NCBI GenBank assembly: GCA_963556145.1
Contig: OY744461.1
Coordinates: forward strand, 2,976,001 to 3,040,000
Direction of reading: 5' to 3'
Length of the DNA: 64,000 nucleotides
DNA from: Hygrocybe punicea
Taxonomy: Eukaryota; Basidiomycota; Agaricomycetes; Agaricales; Hygrophoraceae
A program made the position numbers and the translations under genes. Within the stretch, counting starts at the first letter, position 1. Every line of letters begins with the position of its first letter. Positions 34,371-46,900 of the stretch are shown here, in pieces. The notes below the pieces were generated by a model. The model made no database searches, was not told the origin of the DNA, and saw only the letters and a list, made by a program, of their open reading frames with translations.

Positions 34371-35380
34371 TATACAATCTGACTTAGGGTTAGGGTTGAG
34401 GCCGATAAAATTCAATAAAATTCATTCTGAGACAGTCACAGCTTAACACTACAACAAGTACTGCTACTGTTAATTCACAAACACATCTGAAATGACAAAA
34501 AGCAAGACACCAAGCCATTCAGTCTTGATCTCAAAGGAGGAGCTCTTCTCCTTCTTGATCAAGACTGACTGACCAAGAAAATACTACCAAAAAGTTTGTG
34601 AACACATCACCAAAACTATTGCAACATAGATACTCAAATCAACCAAACCAAGAATATTACCTGGTCTCAATGTCACTAATGGGAGGCTTAAAGATAGTAA
34701 TGAGACTTACCTGGTCAAATTTTGATTGGAGAGGCAACTGAATACCTACCAGCCCAATCTCCCTATGTACTGCCACCAGGCCTGCTACAAGTAGGTTGCC
34801 CAGCAAGGAAATCAGGGGGATTCACCTGCCCTTTCATTCCTGAAGACCTGTAAAGACCAGTGCTCATTTCTGAGGACCGGCCACCAACAGTTGGCATGCA
34901 GAGATGCCACAATATTCACTGAACAGAGAACCTCAAAAAAAGACTGTCAGTAATGAGGTAATACAAATTAATCACTCATCTGGATCCAAACATAACAAAG
35001 AACATACCACAATAATAAAGTAGTCAGTGAAGTGATGGATATGAGCAACAAAGCCTGAGGAAATCACATACCAGTTAGGACAATGACACTCCAGAATCTC
35101 TGGTTATTTCCCAGTACAATAACCATGGATCCTGTAGTGTCACCAAAGGTGGTAGTAGTGGTTGCGAGGTAAGAAGAAAATATCAACCGCATTTGATGGG
35201 CTCGTACTTATTTGTTCATGTGACACATGAATGTACACAACAATGGTAATAATAATCATATTCTGAGGGCAGGAATCCTGCCCACATCTCACTGTGTATA
35301 ATAGGTACAAAATAAAAATAATAATGATATGATGAGGACAGGGAATCACCCTGCCCTTGTCTTGTTGCTGAGCCACCCCA
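34371..35380. other. No gene recognised
   Basis: AT-balanced DNA without a long frame. A short imperfect inverted repeat (cttgatctcaaaggagga with ttctccttcttgatcaag, 34525-34565) is the only structure noted. Confidence 0.4.
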
Positions 35381-36062
35381 ACGGTCAGGTTCATTACCAC
35401 CGCTGCTGCTCCCATTGCCATTGCCATTGTCATGTCTGCTGCCACTGCTGCTGTTCATGCTGCTCGTGCTGCTGTTGCCATTGCTGTTGCTGCCACTACT
35501 GTCATTCCCGCTGCTGCTGCTGCTGCCATTGCCATTGCTGCTGCTGCCATTCTCACCGCTGCAGCTGCAGCTGCCATTCCCAGTCCTGGTCCTGGTCCTG
35601 GTCCTGGTCCTGCTGCCATTCCGGTTATGCTGCTGCTGCTGTTCACAGTCCCAGTCCCACTGCTGCCTTGCTATCTTTGTTGCTGTCCTCATTGTTGTCA
35701 TTGCCGTCCATGCTGTTGTCATTGCTGTCCACACTGTCATCATTCCTGTGCTTGCTGTCTCATTGCCGTCCCTGTTGACATCCCAGTTATCGTTGTTGCC
35801 ATCCTCGCTGTCATTGTTGCCATCCCCATGGTCGTTGTTCCAGCCCCATTGTCGTCATTGCCATCCATGCTGTCATCGTTGCTGTCCATGCTGTTGTCAT
35901 TCATTTGCCACCTCCATTCTTGTCATTCTGGTCCTCATTTTGGTCCTTGTTGTTGTCGTTCCAGTTGTCATTGTGGCTGTTCCTGGACCCATCACGTTCA
36001 CCATTATGGGCATCATGTCATTGGCTGGCATCCTGGCATTGCTGTTGGTGTGACAGTTGTCA
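35381..36062. repeat. Triplet-rich low-complexity region (CTG, CCATTG, GTC)
   Basis: Imperfect trinucleotide arrays keep several frames open on both strands, giving artificial Ser/Ala/Leu-rich peptides. The composition resembles the interiors of hAT-1 and hAT-3, but no hAT ends border it. I do not regard any frame here as a gene. Confidence 0.75.
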
Positions 36063-36168
36063 TGGTCATCTGATGCGATGTTACCGGAAAAGACCTAAAA
36101 ACTATGTGGAATTAGTTAGTACAGTAAAAAAAGAGACATAAAATGAAAAGTTATCGTGGTGCTGTTCC

Positions 36169-37224
36169 TAGACTGTCCAGGGTCTGGTTCAGAACCCTTT
36201 GAACCAGGTTTGAACCAGCACCAAACCCTCAGGTTCAGGTTCAGGTCCAGGGTCACACAAGAACCTGCACCTTTTGTGGGGTGCAGGTTCACTTTCCCAG
36301 TGCACCGAACCTTGGGTTCACCCTGCAGTGCACCCAGTGCACCCAGTATTTAACATTGATATATAATACATTACTTTATACATAACTTGATGTTGCTCAG
36401 AAGTGTGGCTTAGTGGCATCCACCCCTATTTAGCTGAACCAAAGTCAATGTGTCATGTCAAATTGCAAAATCTGTCCAAATAGTCACAAAAAAACTCTGT
36501 CTAAGCCATGCCAGCCCACAAGGAGGTAGATCCATTGCTAATCCTTCCCAGCAACACAGCCCACAAGGTCCAGCCTTTGAGACAGCTTCAAGGCCTGGAT
36601 TATCCGATCCAAGTTTCGACACAGCAGATAAATGATAAGAAAAGTTCAGGGGATGATAACTCAGTGCAAGATGGATCTGAAACAGCAAATAGTCAGTGTC
36701 TCATGTCCTCACAGTACAATATATCATTACTTACTGTGCAGATTCAGCCCCAGCATTGAAAGATTTCTTGTTGCCTGATGGTGACGTGTTGATACACTTG
36801 AGGTCCTTGTGGGGACCGAGTGTGAATGTGAGGTCATGGGTCTCTGAAGCTACTCAAGAGAGCTCAAACTCATAGTGAAAGGGGAAAAGGATTCTTGTTT
36901 GTCTCTCTTTACTACAGTCTTTAAATACTGAAGTAAATAAGAAAAGAAAGAAATCAAAAATAAACTAAATCAGGTCTCAGCAGTGATACAGGTGTATCAG
37001 CATGCAATCCTGACTTTACAGAATTTGTTTTGAATAGTGATAACCATGATTTTTTTAACCCGAACCAGGTGCACCTGGGTGTGAACCTGAACCCAAACCT
37101 GCTAAACCTGAACCTAGGGGTTCAGGTGCAGGTGCAGTGTGGTCCTGAACCTAACCTCAGGTGCATGTGCAGGTTTGCCCTAAAAGGGGCCAAACCCAAA
37201 CTGAACCGAACCTTGGACAGTCTA
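36169..37224. mobile_element. hAT-5: non-autonomous hAT element
   Basis: The ends are tagactgtccagggt (36169) and ccttggacagtcta (37224). The target duplication is gctgttcc (36161-36168) and gctgttct (37225-37232), 7 of 8 identical. The subterminal regions are full of ggttcag and gaacct iterations on both sides. The 1056-bp interior has no transposase. Confidence 0.87.
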
Positions 37225-37232
37225 GCTGTTCT

Positions 37233-38378
37233 GCACCATTGCCTCATCATGGTTGCAAAGAAAGCATGACGTGGCTTGAACTTGCATGAGAATTTCAACC
37301 GGAATTTGCCGATATCCAAAACAGGGCTGAATTGCCATATTGGTACAGATGGCTGGATTTTCTTCTTATTATTACATGTACTACAATACCTCAATGGACA
37401 GGGCAAGACCCTGCAGAGATGTAAGTATGGTATACCTACCCCTGAGGCAAATTCTTGTATTTTATTTGGTTTTACATAGGAAGATATTCACAAAGTATTT
37501 TATTCCTCTGCCAAAATTGGAACCTGCAGATGATCTGTGCAGTTGCCTAGCTGAGACACATGCTCAGCAGCTATTCTTAGGCTTAGGTAAAGGGAGAGTC
37601 AGGTGGATTTCGAAATCCACTTTAAAATCCGCTGTGACATGTAAATTATATGTCCAAAAGCCAGGCAGAGACTCAATTTGGTGAATGTCAACTGGCACGT
37701 CTGAGGCAGGCAAAATTCCTGACATATCATGGAATGCCAATCACCAAGCTCTCACTTGGTCTTTGCTGGAAGAACCTGAGAGGCCCAAGAATTGTACGGT
37801 GTTGTTCAGGCAAAAGGAGCTTGAGCATCACTAGGTTTGTCCTCCTTCAATCTCTCTCAAGTATTGATTAATGCCTGTATTTAGAAGCTAAGTCGTGACA
37901 CCAAAGTCAAGGTTTACAAGCGTATTGGTCAAAAAATTCTACCAAAATATTTTGACATGCAGCCCAGTGTCATTGCCGATTGAATCAAAAGTAAAATTGA
38001 AAGGAAGGCATTGGCCTTCAACGTAAACCTATATTATGCTGAACATTGAATCCTTGAGTCTTTTGAAAATATATAAGAAACATGCTGGTCGCCTGATGCA
38101 TACCGGCTCTTGCAATCCAATTTGACAAGACCACGACAAGACTGGAAATCTCAATGTCAGAAATTTCCTTGAATATAAAGCGTATCTTAATGCAGTAATC
38201 CAACCGTTGATTTGACTGACTCTCCTTATACAGAACAAATTGAAGAAGAATTCCCATTCTTTTCCAGGCTCCACCATATGTTGGTGTCTCTCCCACTCAC
38301 ATCTCCGACTCCCATGCAAAATGATCTTGGTATCAATGGGTGCATGATATCAGGCCTTCAGGTGGCTGCAACACTCCA
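37233..38378. other. No intact gene; possible decayed coding fragment at the right
   Basis: Short frames only. A plus-strand segment at about 38225-38290 (TEQIEEEFPFFSRLHHML) resembles conserved peptides I have seen in fungal repeat-associated proteins, but I cannot name the family. Confidence 0.4.
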
Positions 38379-39174
38379 TGTAGGACAATTATAATGTTAT
38401 GTGAGAATTTCACCTGTCCATGTTAAAATGCAGCCACTGTCCCTCTCACGCCTGTAGCCATTATAATGTAGATATCCATATATGGAGTAGTAATGACAGT
38501 ATTATAATGCCATGTGGCACTGGGACATTATAATGCATCACAACCATGCCCATTATAATTCCGACTGCAATATTATGATGAGATTACATAATTCAATATT
38601 CAATATTCATTTTGAAACATTTTTTACAAAAATTGTCAAACAAAATGATTTATTTCACATAACTAATTATAAAAGACTACAAATACTTTATCTATGCTAT
38701 ACCTTAAAATTTTTACAAGTCACCCATACAAAATTTTGAGAAGGGGAAAACATGAAGCTTGACAATGAGAAGAGGCTGTATTTATATTCTCAATCATGTC
38801 ATGATGTTGATTGAGAAACACGACCAATGCGACCTTGATCAACAACATGACATGATTGAGAATATAAATACAGCCTCTTCTCATTGTCAAGCTTCATGTT
38901 TTCCCCTTCTCAAAATTTTGTATGGGTGACTTGTAAAAATTTTAAGGTATAGCATAGATAAAGTATTTGTAGTCTTTTATAATTAGTTATGTGAAATAAA
39001 TCATTTTGTTTGACAATTTTTGTAAAAAATGTTTCAAAATGAATATTGAATATTGAATTATGTAATCTCATCATAATATTGCAGTCGGAATTATAATGGG
39101 CATGGTTGTGATGCATTATAATGTCCCAGTGCCACACAGCATTATAATACTGTCATTACTACTCCATATATGGA
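38379..39174. mobile_element. Palindromic foldback element, left part (right tip at 58465-58560)
   Basis: It starts tgtaggacaattataatg at 38379. After a 96-bp outer segment, two arms of about 340 bp (about 38476-38815 and 38830-39174) are nearly perfect reverse complements around a short loop near 38815-38835. The right arm stops at ccatatatgga (39174). The missing outer 96 bp is found at 58465-58560 in the expected orientation, ending tgtcctaca. The joined element would be 892 bp. The motif attataatg is repeated through the arms. Near identity of the arms indicates recent formation. Confidence 0.88.
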
Positions 39175-39214
39175 TAAGTCGAACAAGGCCACGTTCGTGG
39201 CAACGCCCGCTACC
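39175..39214 (-). other. Helitron A 3' terminus: hairpin and subterminal repeat
   Basis: On the minus strand the order is ggtagcggg (39214-39206), gccacgaacgtggc hairpin (39201-39188), then cttgttcgactta to the end at 39175. The end is CTTA, not the canonical CTRR. Confidence 0.75.
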
Positions 39215-39589
39215 AGGGCTTATTCAGCATAGTTGACACGTCTTGCGAATCGTTGTGATTGATGCCATCGCTTTCAAGTTCTCTGAACGGGTCATCATTC
39301 AAGAAACAGAAGTAAGGCTCAGAAGAAAGGCTATGATGCGATTTCTTAATAGAGACATAGACGGCAACTACATGAAGGATTTCGAGGAAGAATAGAAGGT
39401 CGTGAGCATCAAGGAACGAGATACAGGTCAGTTACACGTTACAGATTATTTATATGCCTGTTGGCGTTACACAGATACACAGCAAAGACAGACACGAAAC
39501 ACAAAGAAAACAATTACACTGGCACATTAACATGTTACAGATATACAGCAAAGATGGATGCGAATCGAAAACAATTACACATGTTCGAC

Positions 39590-42060
39590 CTTCATTTTCT
39601 TTGACGGAGACCTGAAGGCGGTGAAAACATCAGTGGTGGATTCGGTGGCATTTTGTTGTTGGCTGGAGGAAGGGGAGCTTGTGTGTACAGTGGATAACGA
39701 AGGAATAGCAGGGATCTCCATAGCTTCGTCGGAGTCAGCGAGGACACGAATTTTCTCAGCGAGAAGTTGGTAAATCTAATTATGATTAAGTGTGGATTGT
39801 GAATGATGGAACGTCGGATGTACCTTTTTGTCTTTGGCACCCTTGAATTCAGCCTTGATAAGCCAAATGACAAGCTTCACGGTTATGAGAACAAGTGTAC
39901 CCGGCCGAAGTTTATCGTACATGTTCCATGGCGTGATGAGTTCATCCTCGGTGTCTCGAATGTCCAGCTGGACAAGCATGGCTTTTTTATGCTGAAAGCA
40001 TGCGCCGCAGTGATCGGGAAGCAGATTGGGGGGGTAATAAGCGCCGACAGACACAGAGTAAGCTGTCAGAAGTAGCTTGTTAGGTTGAGGAGTCAGAGTT
40101 AAGATCATGTTTACATTCCACATTCAAATCTTGCTGCTCAAGGGACGTATCATCATTGACGGAACGAATACGTTTCTTGGTAATGCGTGGCTTCTCAACT
40201 TTAATATCGGCGGGAATCTAGAAAGGGAACGTAAGTAAAGAAAAGTAACAAGATGATACTTTGAACGCACCGCGTATTTAGGAGGGAGGGTGATGATGAG
40301 GAGGTCGAGTGCTTTGCTGGGGCCAGAGGAGCTAGACCGAAGCCATTCTTTGACAAAAGGTCGCTGATGGAATGTAAGAACCTTTGCAAGATATATCATA
40401 TAAACGAATATACATTATCCAACCTTTCTTCCTCTATTTCATCAGCAATGCGAATTTCATTCAACGTTCCAATCTGGTCATCGAAAAGGAGTGCCAAGTC
40501 ATCGGGGGCAAGTGTAGGTTTCGCCAGAACGAGTATATCTTTGATTTGAGTTTTATCGGTGATCGGCTACAGGATAGTTAGGAGCAGGGTGGCAAAGAAG
40601 TGAAAAGTGGCAAACATTTTCTTCAGGCCCAGGATAATGATTGCCTTTGGCAGACATATTTGTGCCGAGCATTGAACTGCAAACCTGTCCGAACATGATC
40701 ATTGTGAATTCTTTGTAGTCGTCGGTGTTGAAATACTTGTAACTGCCACGTTGGGTGACTTGGCGAGTGAAATCGCCATTGTAAGTTGCATGAAAGAGTG
40801 TGCGCGTGGAGATTGTTTGGAGTTGATCATAGACAGAGGAGTAAACACCCTCAAGGACACGAGATTCGTAACACGACATGGGGAATGTTTTTGTACTGGT
40901 CATGAAAATGGAGAATTTATCACGCGAGGTGAAGAGGATGCTAACCTTTTCCGTTTAGGCCGTGCACTGCTCCACAGAAGAAAGTTCGAGGGACAACATT
41001 GACAAACTATACCAATATGATCAACCTCTTGCAGTGAGCTGTGAAACAGTGTTGAGCATTCCTGTGGAGATCTTGCCGAGGGTTAGGGCAGGAAAAGGGG
41101 GCGGTGACATATTGGGAGGCTGAAAAAAAAAACAAGTTTAATCACCAAATTGAGAGGACCTGATGAAGAAAATGGCAAACTTGAACTTACATTGGTGTAT
41201 ACATGGTTGAATTGATGATATAGGTCACTTCCTGAAGAGAGAGGACGTATGCTGTGAAAGATTGTATACATGTAAGAAAGCGAAGACTGTTTTAGCAAGA
41301 GGAGCAGCGATCAATCTGGAATCTGGCTGAGAAATGGCAGACACTAACACAAGGCGTGAAACGGTTGATTTCACGGTGAAGTCTTTGTTTCTTGGCATGG
41401 ATTAACGTCGGCAGCAATTAAATTTATGATAGAGGCACCGATTCGAACGTCAGGCACCTGTAGAGGCCAGTGGTCATTACAAAGTCAGTGCTATTAAGAT
41501 GGGAACGTACAGGCAAGCTGGTTGTCATCGAAGTTGTAGTCACCAGCTGCACGTTTGGTGCAGTAGGAGTCTGATCGAGAGGGCGAAATATGCTTGAGCT
41601 TACTAAGTGGAGATACACAGATGCTTTGTATGTGCTAGTATACGGAGGTATACAAAACAGGTTACATGGGGCCTCATGGGCGCTGTAAGGAAAAAGCCGT
41701 AGCAGTCGTAAATGGGAAAAGATGAATCTCACATGTTGAACGCATCAAATGGAGTGGAGTTGATATCAAAACAGAAAGGAAAAGTAATGAATGCAAAGCA
41801 GAATAATTATGATAGAAAAAGAACTTCCAAGTTGAGAATGACGATAAGGCAAAGTAGACTGTAGGTGTCTTTTTCGACAAGATCCAAAACCATATTTGGA
41901 GTGGGATAGATCGAGGGGAATATGAACAAAACGAACATTTATCTGGGGAGTGGTATTCAAGGCAGCTGGGGACGTTTCGAGGGGTTCAGTTGCGCAAGAG
42001 AGGCACAGCAGCGGTTGTGGATGGATGGACTTGGCCGGCCTGTTGCGTGAATGACACATC
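39590..42060 (-). CDS. Multi-exon cargo gene of Helitron A, possible OB-fold (RPA-like) protein
   Basis: Several minus-strand frames link through plausible short introns. From 5' to 3' they give VPDVRIGASIINLIAADVNP (about 41460), TLFHATYNGDFTRQVTQRGS and DDYKEFTMIMFGQ (about 40800-40690), TLAPDDLALLFDDQIG, KALDLLIITLPPKYA, IPADIKVEKPRITKKRIR, then ITPWNMYDKLRPGTLVLITV with KLVIWLIK and YQLLAEKIRVLADSDEAM (about 39950-39740), ending near 39590 with SPSKKMKVEHV. The alternating hydrophobic strands near the C-terminus suggest an OB-like barrel, and RPA-like genes are known Helitron passengers. That identity is inference only. Orientation matches RepHel A. Exon borders are approximate. Confidence 0.45.
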
Positions 42061-43955
42061 CACTTGCACGAGCATGTTGGACTTCTTTTAACAGCAAATT
42101 TGGCATCCAGGGGTAGATTGAGTAGTGCCGCTCATGTCAAAGAACGGAGTGGCAGCTTGGAGTCTGCATGAGCAACATATTTAGAAGGGCAGAGGTCTGG
42201 GCATGTACAGCCCAAGCATGAGCAGTGAGTTGCAATTGCAACAAAGTCTGGAGTAGAGCATTGAGAGAAGGGTAGCGGGCTAGCACTTAAAGATGTGCAT
42301 CATTGGGTTGCATTATAAGATTTGGCGACGATTGATGAAGGGAAAAACTTTGTGATCACTTAAACGCCATAGTTAGAGGAAGCAAAGACAAGCAGTGTGG
42401 TAGCTTACAGGTGATCTGGCCTAGTTCGGAGCCAGTCCCTATCCACCAAAGAGAAAGAGAGTGAGATAAAGTCTATATCATTGCCTGCAGTGACTGAATT
42501 CACCTGTTCCATCATACGTGCCCAAAATATACATTATCGTGCAAAATTGAAACATCATCGTGCCCTCTTCCGCTTTCTCAGATGTGTGGGAGCAGGTTGA
42601 CATGCCCCAACTCCACAGCGTGTGTTTTCGTGGTTGTGGTTGTATTATCAATCATACCAGCTTTGTCGCCTGGGCACTCTCCTTGATAGACCTGTCCGTA
42701 CTGAACCACGTACTAGCATGAGATCCCACAACACCAGTCGTCACCGTCGGAGTCGGTTCGGCCCCACCCTTCCTCGTTTTCTTGACGGTCTGTTTCTCCA
42801 AGGCATTACCCGGGTCTGTAGAAGTTTTGGGCCCAGTGTTATTATCTACCACGGTGACACCAGATAGATCTGACGGAGATGTAGATGCAGATGACCTGGA
42901 GTGTATGTGGCACACAGACACCACATTGCCACGCTGTGACACTGTCTCCGGACGAGTGCGGGCAGGCACAATGGAGAGCACTGCCGTGGTTGTAGGTTTG
43001 CTGCATTCGGAAGGCTTGGTCATGTATCCTTGTTGCTTGAGACTCGTCCAGCAAACTGGGATGTCCTGTTCAGGATTGAGGCTGTAAGCTGATTGGTGGG
43101 AGTGGGAGGTGTTAAAAACGATTCCTGTTGGGATCCATCCTGCTGTTCATTTGCAATCAGCAGAGGCTCGTTGGAAGGAACTTCGGCAGGTGCTTACGGT
43201 GCTGTGTGACAGGAACAGCTGGTTCAGTGCCTTTTCGCAGGTGGAGGGGTTGCAGGATGTGCATCTGGGCCCTCGTCGTTTACAGGGTCAATGGCGGTCT
43301 GTGCCTGAGTCAGTGGTAGTGGTAGAGGGTCTGCTGTTGCTGCTGCTGCTTTTGCTTTCGTAGATTTGTGCAGGTTCTAGAATTCTAGAGGAAGGAGACT
43401 TTGATGTGGCGCAATGAGTGTACTACTGGAGAGTGGCAAAGTGCTCTTTCCGGCCAAAGTGGAGATTTGTTACGATGCTCAGATTTTCTGAGATCCTGAG
43501 CCAAGAAATGGGTGACTTGACTGTGGTTTGATACCTGTGTATATGCGTGTTGTGAGTGGAAGAGTGCAATGAGACGAGCGTAAGGTGGACTCGCACTCAA
43601 GACGTTGAGCACAATGTTGGTGGTTTTTACCTGTTTTCTCTACTCAAGAGGAGCATCTCTTTAGGTGATAGACGAGAGACAAGGCTGCAAGGGCAAAGAT
43701 GGCTCGTGAAGTGGGCATGGTGGTGAGGTTGGGGGTGCAGGCAGCATTGAGAAAGCGGTGAACTGCAGGGTGATTCAAGTTTGTAGATAGTATGGCTGGT
43801 AGGATCTCAAGGAAACGAGGGACACATGTTGGGTAGATTGCAGGTGGTCGGAGTGGCGGGTTGTTGGGAGGGTAATGAACCTCAGAAGCTTGAGGGAGCA
43901 GTCTCGTCAGTGGACGAGACTGTGAGAACCACACACACTTACATAAATAAATGCA
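42061..43955. other. Helitron A interior between cargo gene and RepHel; no recognised gene
   Basis: Minus-strand frames at 43934-43644, 43612-43385 and 43023-42652 are open and Ser/Thr/Pro-rich, but carry no motif I know. They may be exons of a second passenger or non-coding. Confidence 0.35.
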
Positions 43956-46900
43956 TTACATGATACGGCGGCTTTTCTGGTTGTGAATATTATCATCAAT
44001 ATCTTTCTGTCTTCTACGTTTAATCCGAGGTTGTGAAGTGGCAATGGGCACATCAACAATCATATGGTCTGAATTGACAATGTCATTATTGCTTGATATA
44101 TGCAGCTTGTGAGCACTATGTCTGATACGTTGTCTAATCGGAGAGGTATGGGTGGTGATAAGTGCATCAGCCGTGGCTTCCAAATTAGCCATTTGAAGGT
44201 GTTGAAGTTTCTGAGCAGGATTTGCTTCAGGTAGCAAATCTTTTTTATGTAGAGAAGAATTATAGTTTGTTCTTAGAAGATCAATATGAGCTGTTTCAAT
44301 TTCCTGAGGAGATCCTACATCTATGATAGTTAGTAATCGTAGTATATTAAGACGGCTAATTTCCCGACGCATATCTTCTGAAGGGCGATTTTGAATTTTA
44401 TTTTGATTGAAAGGTCTAAGTATCAGAAGGCCATCAAGAGAAGTGACATGAGAAAGCATAACATAAGGTGCTTCAATACCTTTACAACTTTGAAGATCAA
44501 TAATGACCTTGTCAAGTGTTTGACCCTGTGCTTTGTGTGCAGTCATAGAGAAAGCAGGAATGATAGGAATTTGTCTACGTTTAATAGTGCAACTTTTGTG
44601 AGAGTAAGGGTGAATAAATTTCATATCAATGGTGTCTTCAAGGGCAACAACATGTTTGTCAGATAAATGAGGGAGAACATTACCTGTGGTATCTAGTGTT
44701 TGTATAACACAAGAAGTAGCATGTCGGCGACCTATTGAATCTAACTGATATCTGATCTTTTTCAAGATTCCTGTGCAACCATTAACAATACCAGATTCAA
44801 CATCAAAATTTTGAGATATCATAACAGGCATTCCTATGACAAGTGGTATTTTGCTTAAACGTTGTGATGTCTGGCCAGAGTGTAACATGTCCAAATGATT
44901 AAGAAGTAAAGGATCTTTAATTGGAGTACCACCTCTAAGATCTGTAGAGTAATACCAATGGAGTTGTTGTCCAGTATGATTTGCAAAAGCCTCAGTAGCT
45001 TTTATATTCAAAGCATCCTTTACATTATTGTCACTCACAATTATAGGAACATTTCTCCATTTTGGATCAGACCAGTCAGGGCGTGCATTAGCAATAATAT
45101 GAGAATTCAATAAAGCAAAATCTTCATCACTGCATTTTCCAATATGCAATCTTTCTAACAGTTTAATGAAAGGCTCATTTCCCATGCCACTCTGGCGTTT
45201 GTTCTCATTTAAAATAACCACTGTTGTCACTGATAACCAAAGAAGTTTACCAAGGATATCTTCTTGGCCATGCTTACTCCCTAAAATTGCTGTGTTAACA
45301 TGTGAAAACAAACGGGTCTCACATACAGGGGGAAGTTGGGCAAAGTCACCAGCAAATATTATATTAATGCCTCCAAAGTTTGAAGTGTTTCCTTTAGCTT
45401 CTGTTAAAGCTTCACTTATGCGTAAGAGGAAACGGCAGCCAAGCATGGAAACTTCATCAATGAACAGGTAATCAACACCTTCCCACATAGCTACAAGATC
45501 ACGTCGTGTTTTGCCATGAGAACCTTTCTTCTGCCTCTGATTAAGGCTTAATGCAGAGTGCAAGGTCATACCAGATATGTTTTTAGCAGCAACACCTGTG
45601 TATGAAGCAAGGTGAAAACGACGACTTTGATTCCGTTCTTCAAAAAAGAATTTGAGTGCACTTATAACTCTAGACTTTCCTGTGCCACCAGGACCTCCAA
45701 GGAATATTCGCAAAGGGTCTGGCTTGTTTAGCAAACTGTGTTCAGCAACAATTTTGAAAGCTCTGGCTTGTTCAGTGTTTAGAGTAAATTTGTTAATAAC
45801 ATCATCAATATTAACAGCTTGATCAGAATTAAAAGGCAAGAGGCTTTGACTAAGAACAGGTAAATGAATTTTTTTTCTAGAAGTTAAAGATTCACGCAAT
45901 GCAGATCCATCATTGATAAGTGAGGAAGCCCCAAAACCTTCATTGTGGGGAGCCAAAGACTGGGAAGAGGGTTTGTGGCATGACATTGCAATTTTTTTAA
46001 ACTGATCTCGACGCTCATCATAACATTTATGACACAAATTTTCTAATTCTAAATCAACATCAGATACTTCCTGTAAATCATTGCCTGATTCACTAAAACA
46101 AGGAGGAGGTCCCTTTAAATTATACATTCCACTTGATTCTGCATAATGAATACATGATAAAACTTCTTGACAACTTTTCAATTTATTTTGAGAGTGTGAA
46201 GCATCTATTGATTCCAAATGTTCAAGTATGTCAGCCTCATTGTCAGACTCATAGATCAGACCTTCATTTCTTTCATTGCCTGTTAAATGATTAAGAGATC
46301 TTGCCTTGCCTTTATTTTTTTTAATGTTATTTTGTTTAGAAAAATGATCATCACGGTTATCACGACACTCATGAAGAATTTGCATGTTTCCCATTAAAGT
46401 TTTAAAGTACTCAGGACAATCATTATAAAAATCATTAAATGCATCTCTCCATGATTGGCCCTGTGCACGTAAATCAGAAGCATGCCGCCAAGGTTTAAAG
46501 AGAATAAGCATTAAGTGACAATATCTATCTTTGACACTTTCAACATCACATCTTGGAATAGCAGGGCCTATGGGGATGGGCACAAGACGGTGAACAGGTG
46601 AACATATTCTAAGGAAATGTGTAGTACAATCAGGATGATTAGGCAAAAATGCTGCTTTTGGGCGTTTACAACTTTTAGACTTTAGAAGTGCTTTAATTGT
46701 AGCTTCTGGTGAAGAGAAAGAGGTAAGAACTGATGTGTTTGACACTAAGTTTTGTCCAGATGGTAAGATATCTCCAATATCATCAAAATCACTATCCACA
46801 TCATTATCTTCACTACCATTCTTGGATTCCTTGTGTTCTTGAGAATTGGATATTTTCTTCACTTGTGCAACAAAATCCCAGACAGATATGTTAAACAAAC

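Noticed and set aside
34384..34395. Interstitial telomere repeat (ttagggttaggg)
   Set aside because: Only two units, expected by chance in a window this size and not at a sequence end.
38512..39137. Two identical 75-residue frames on opposite strands
   Set aside because: They are the same palindrome arm read from each side, AT-rich with no motif.
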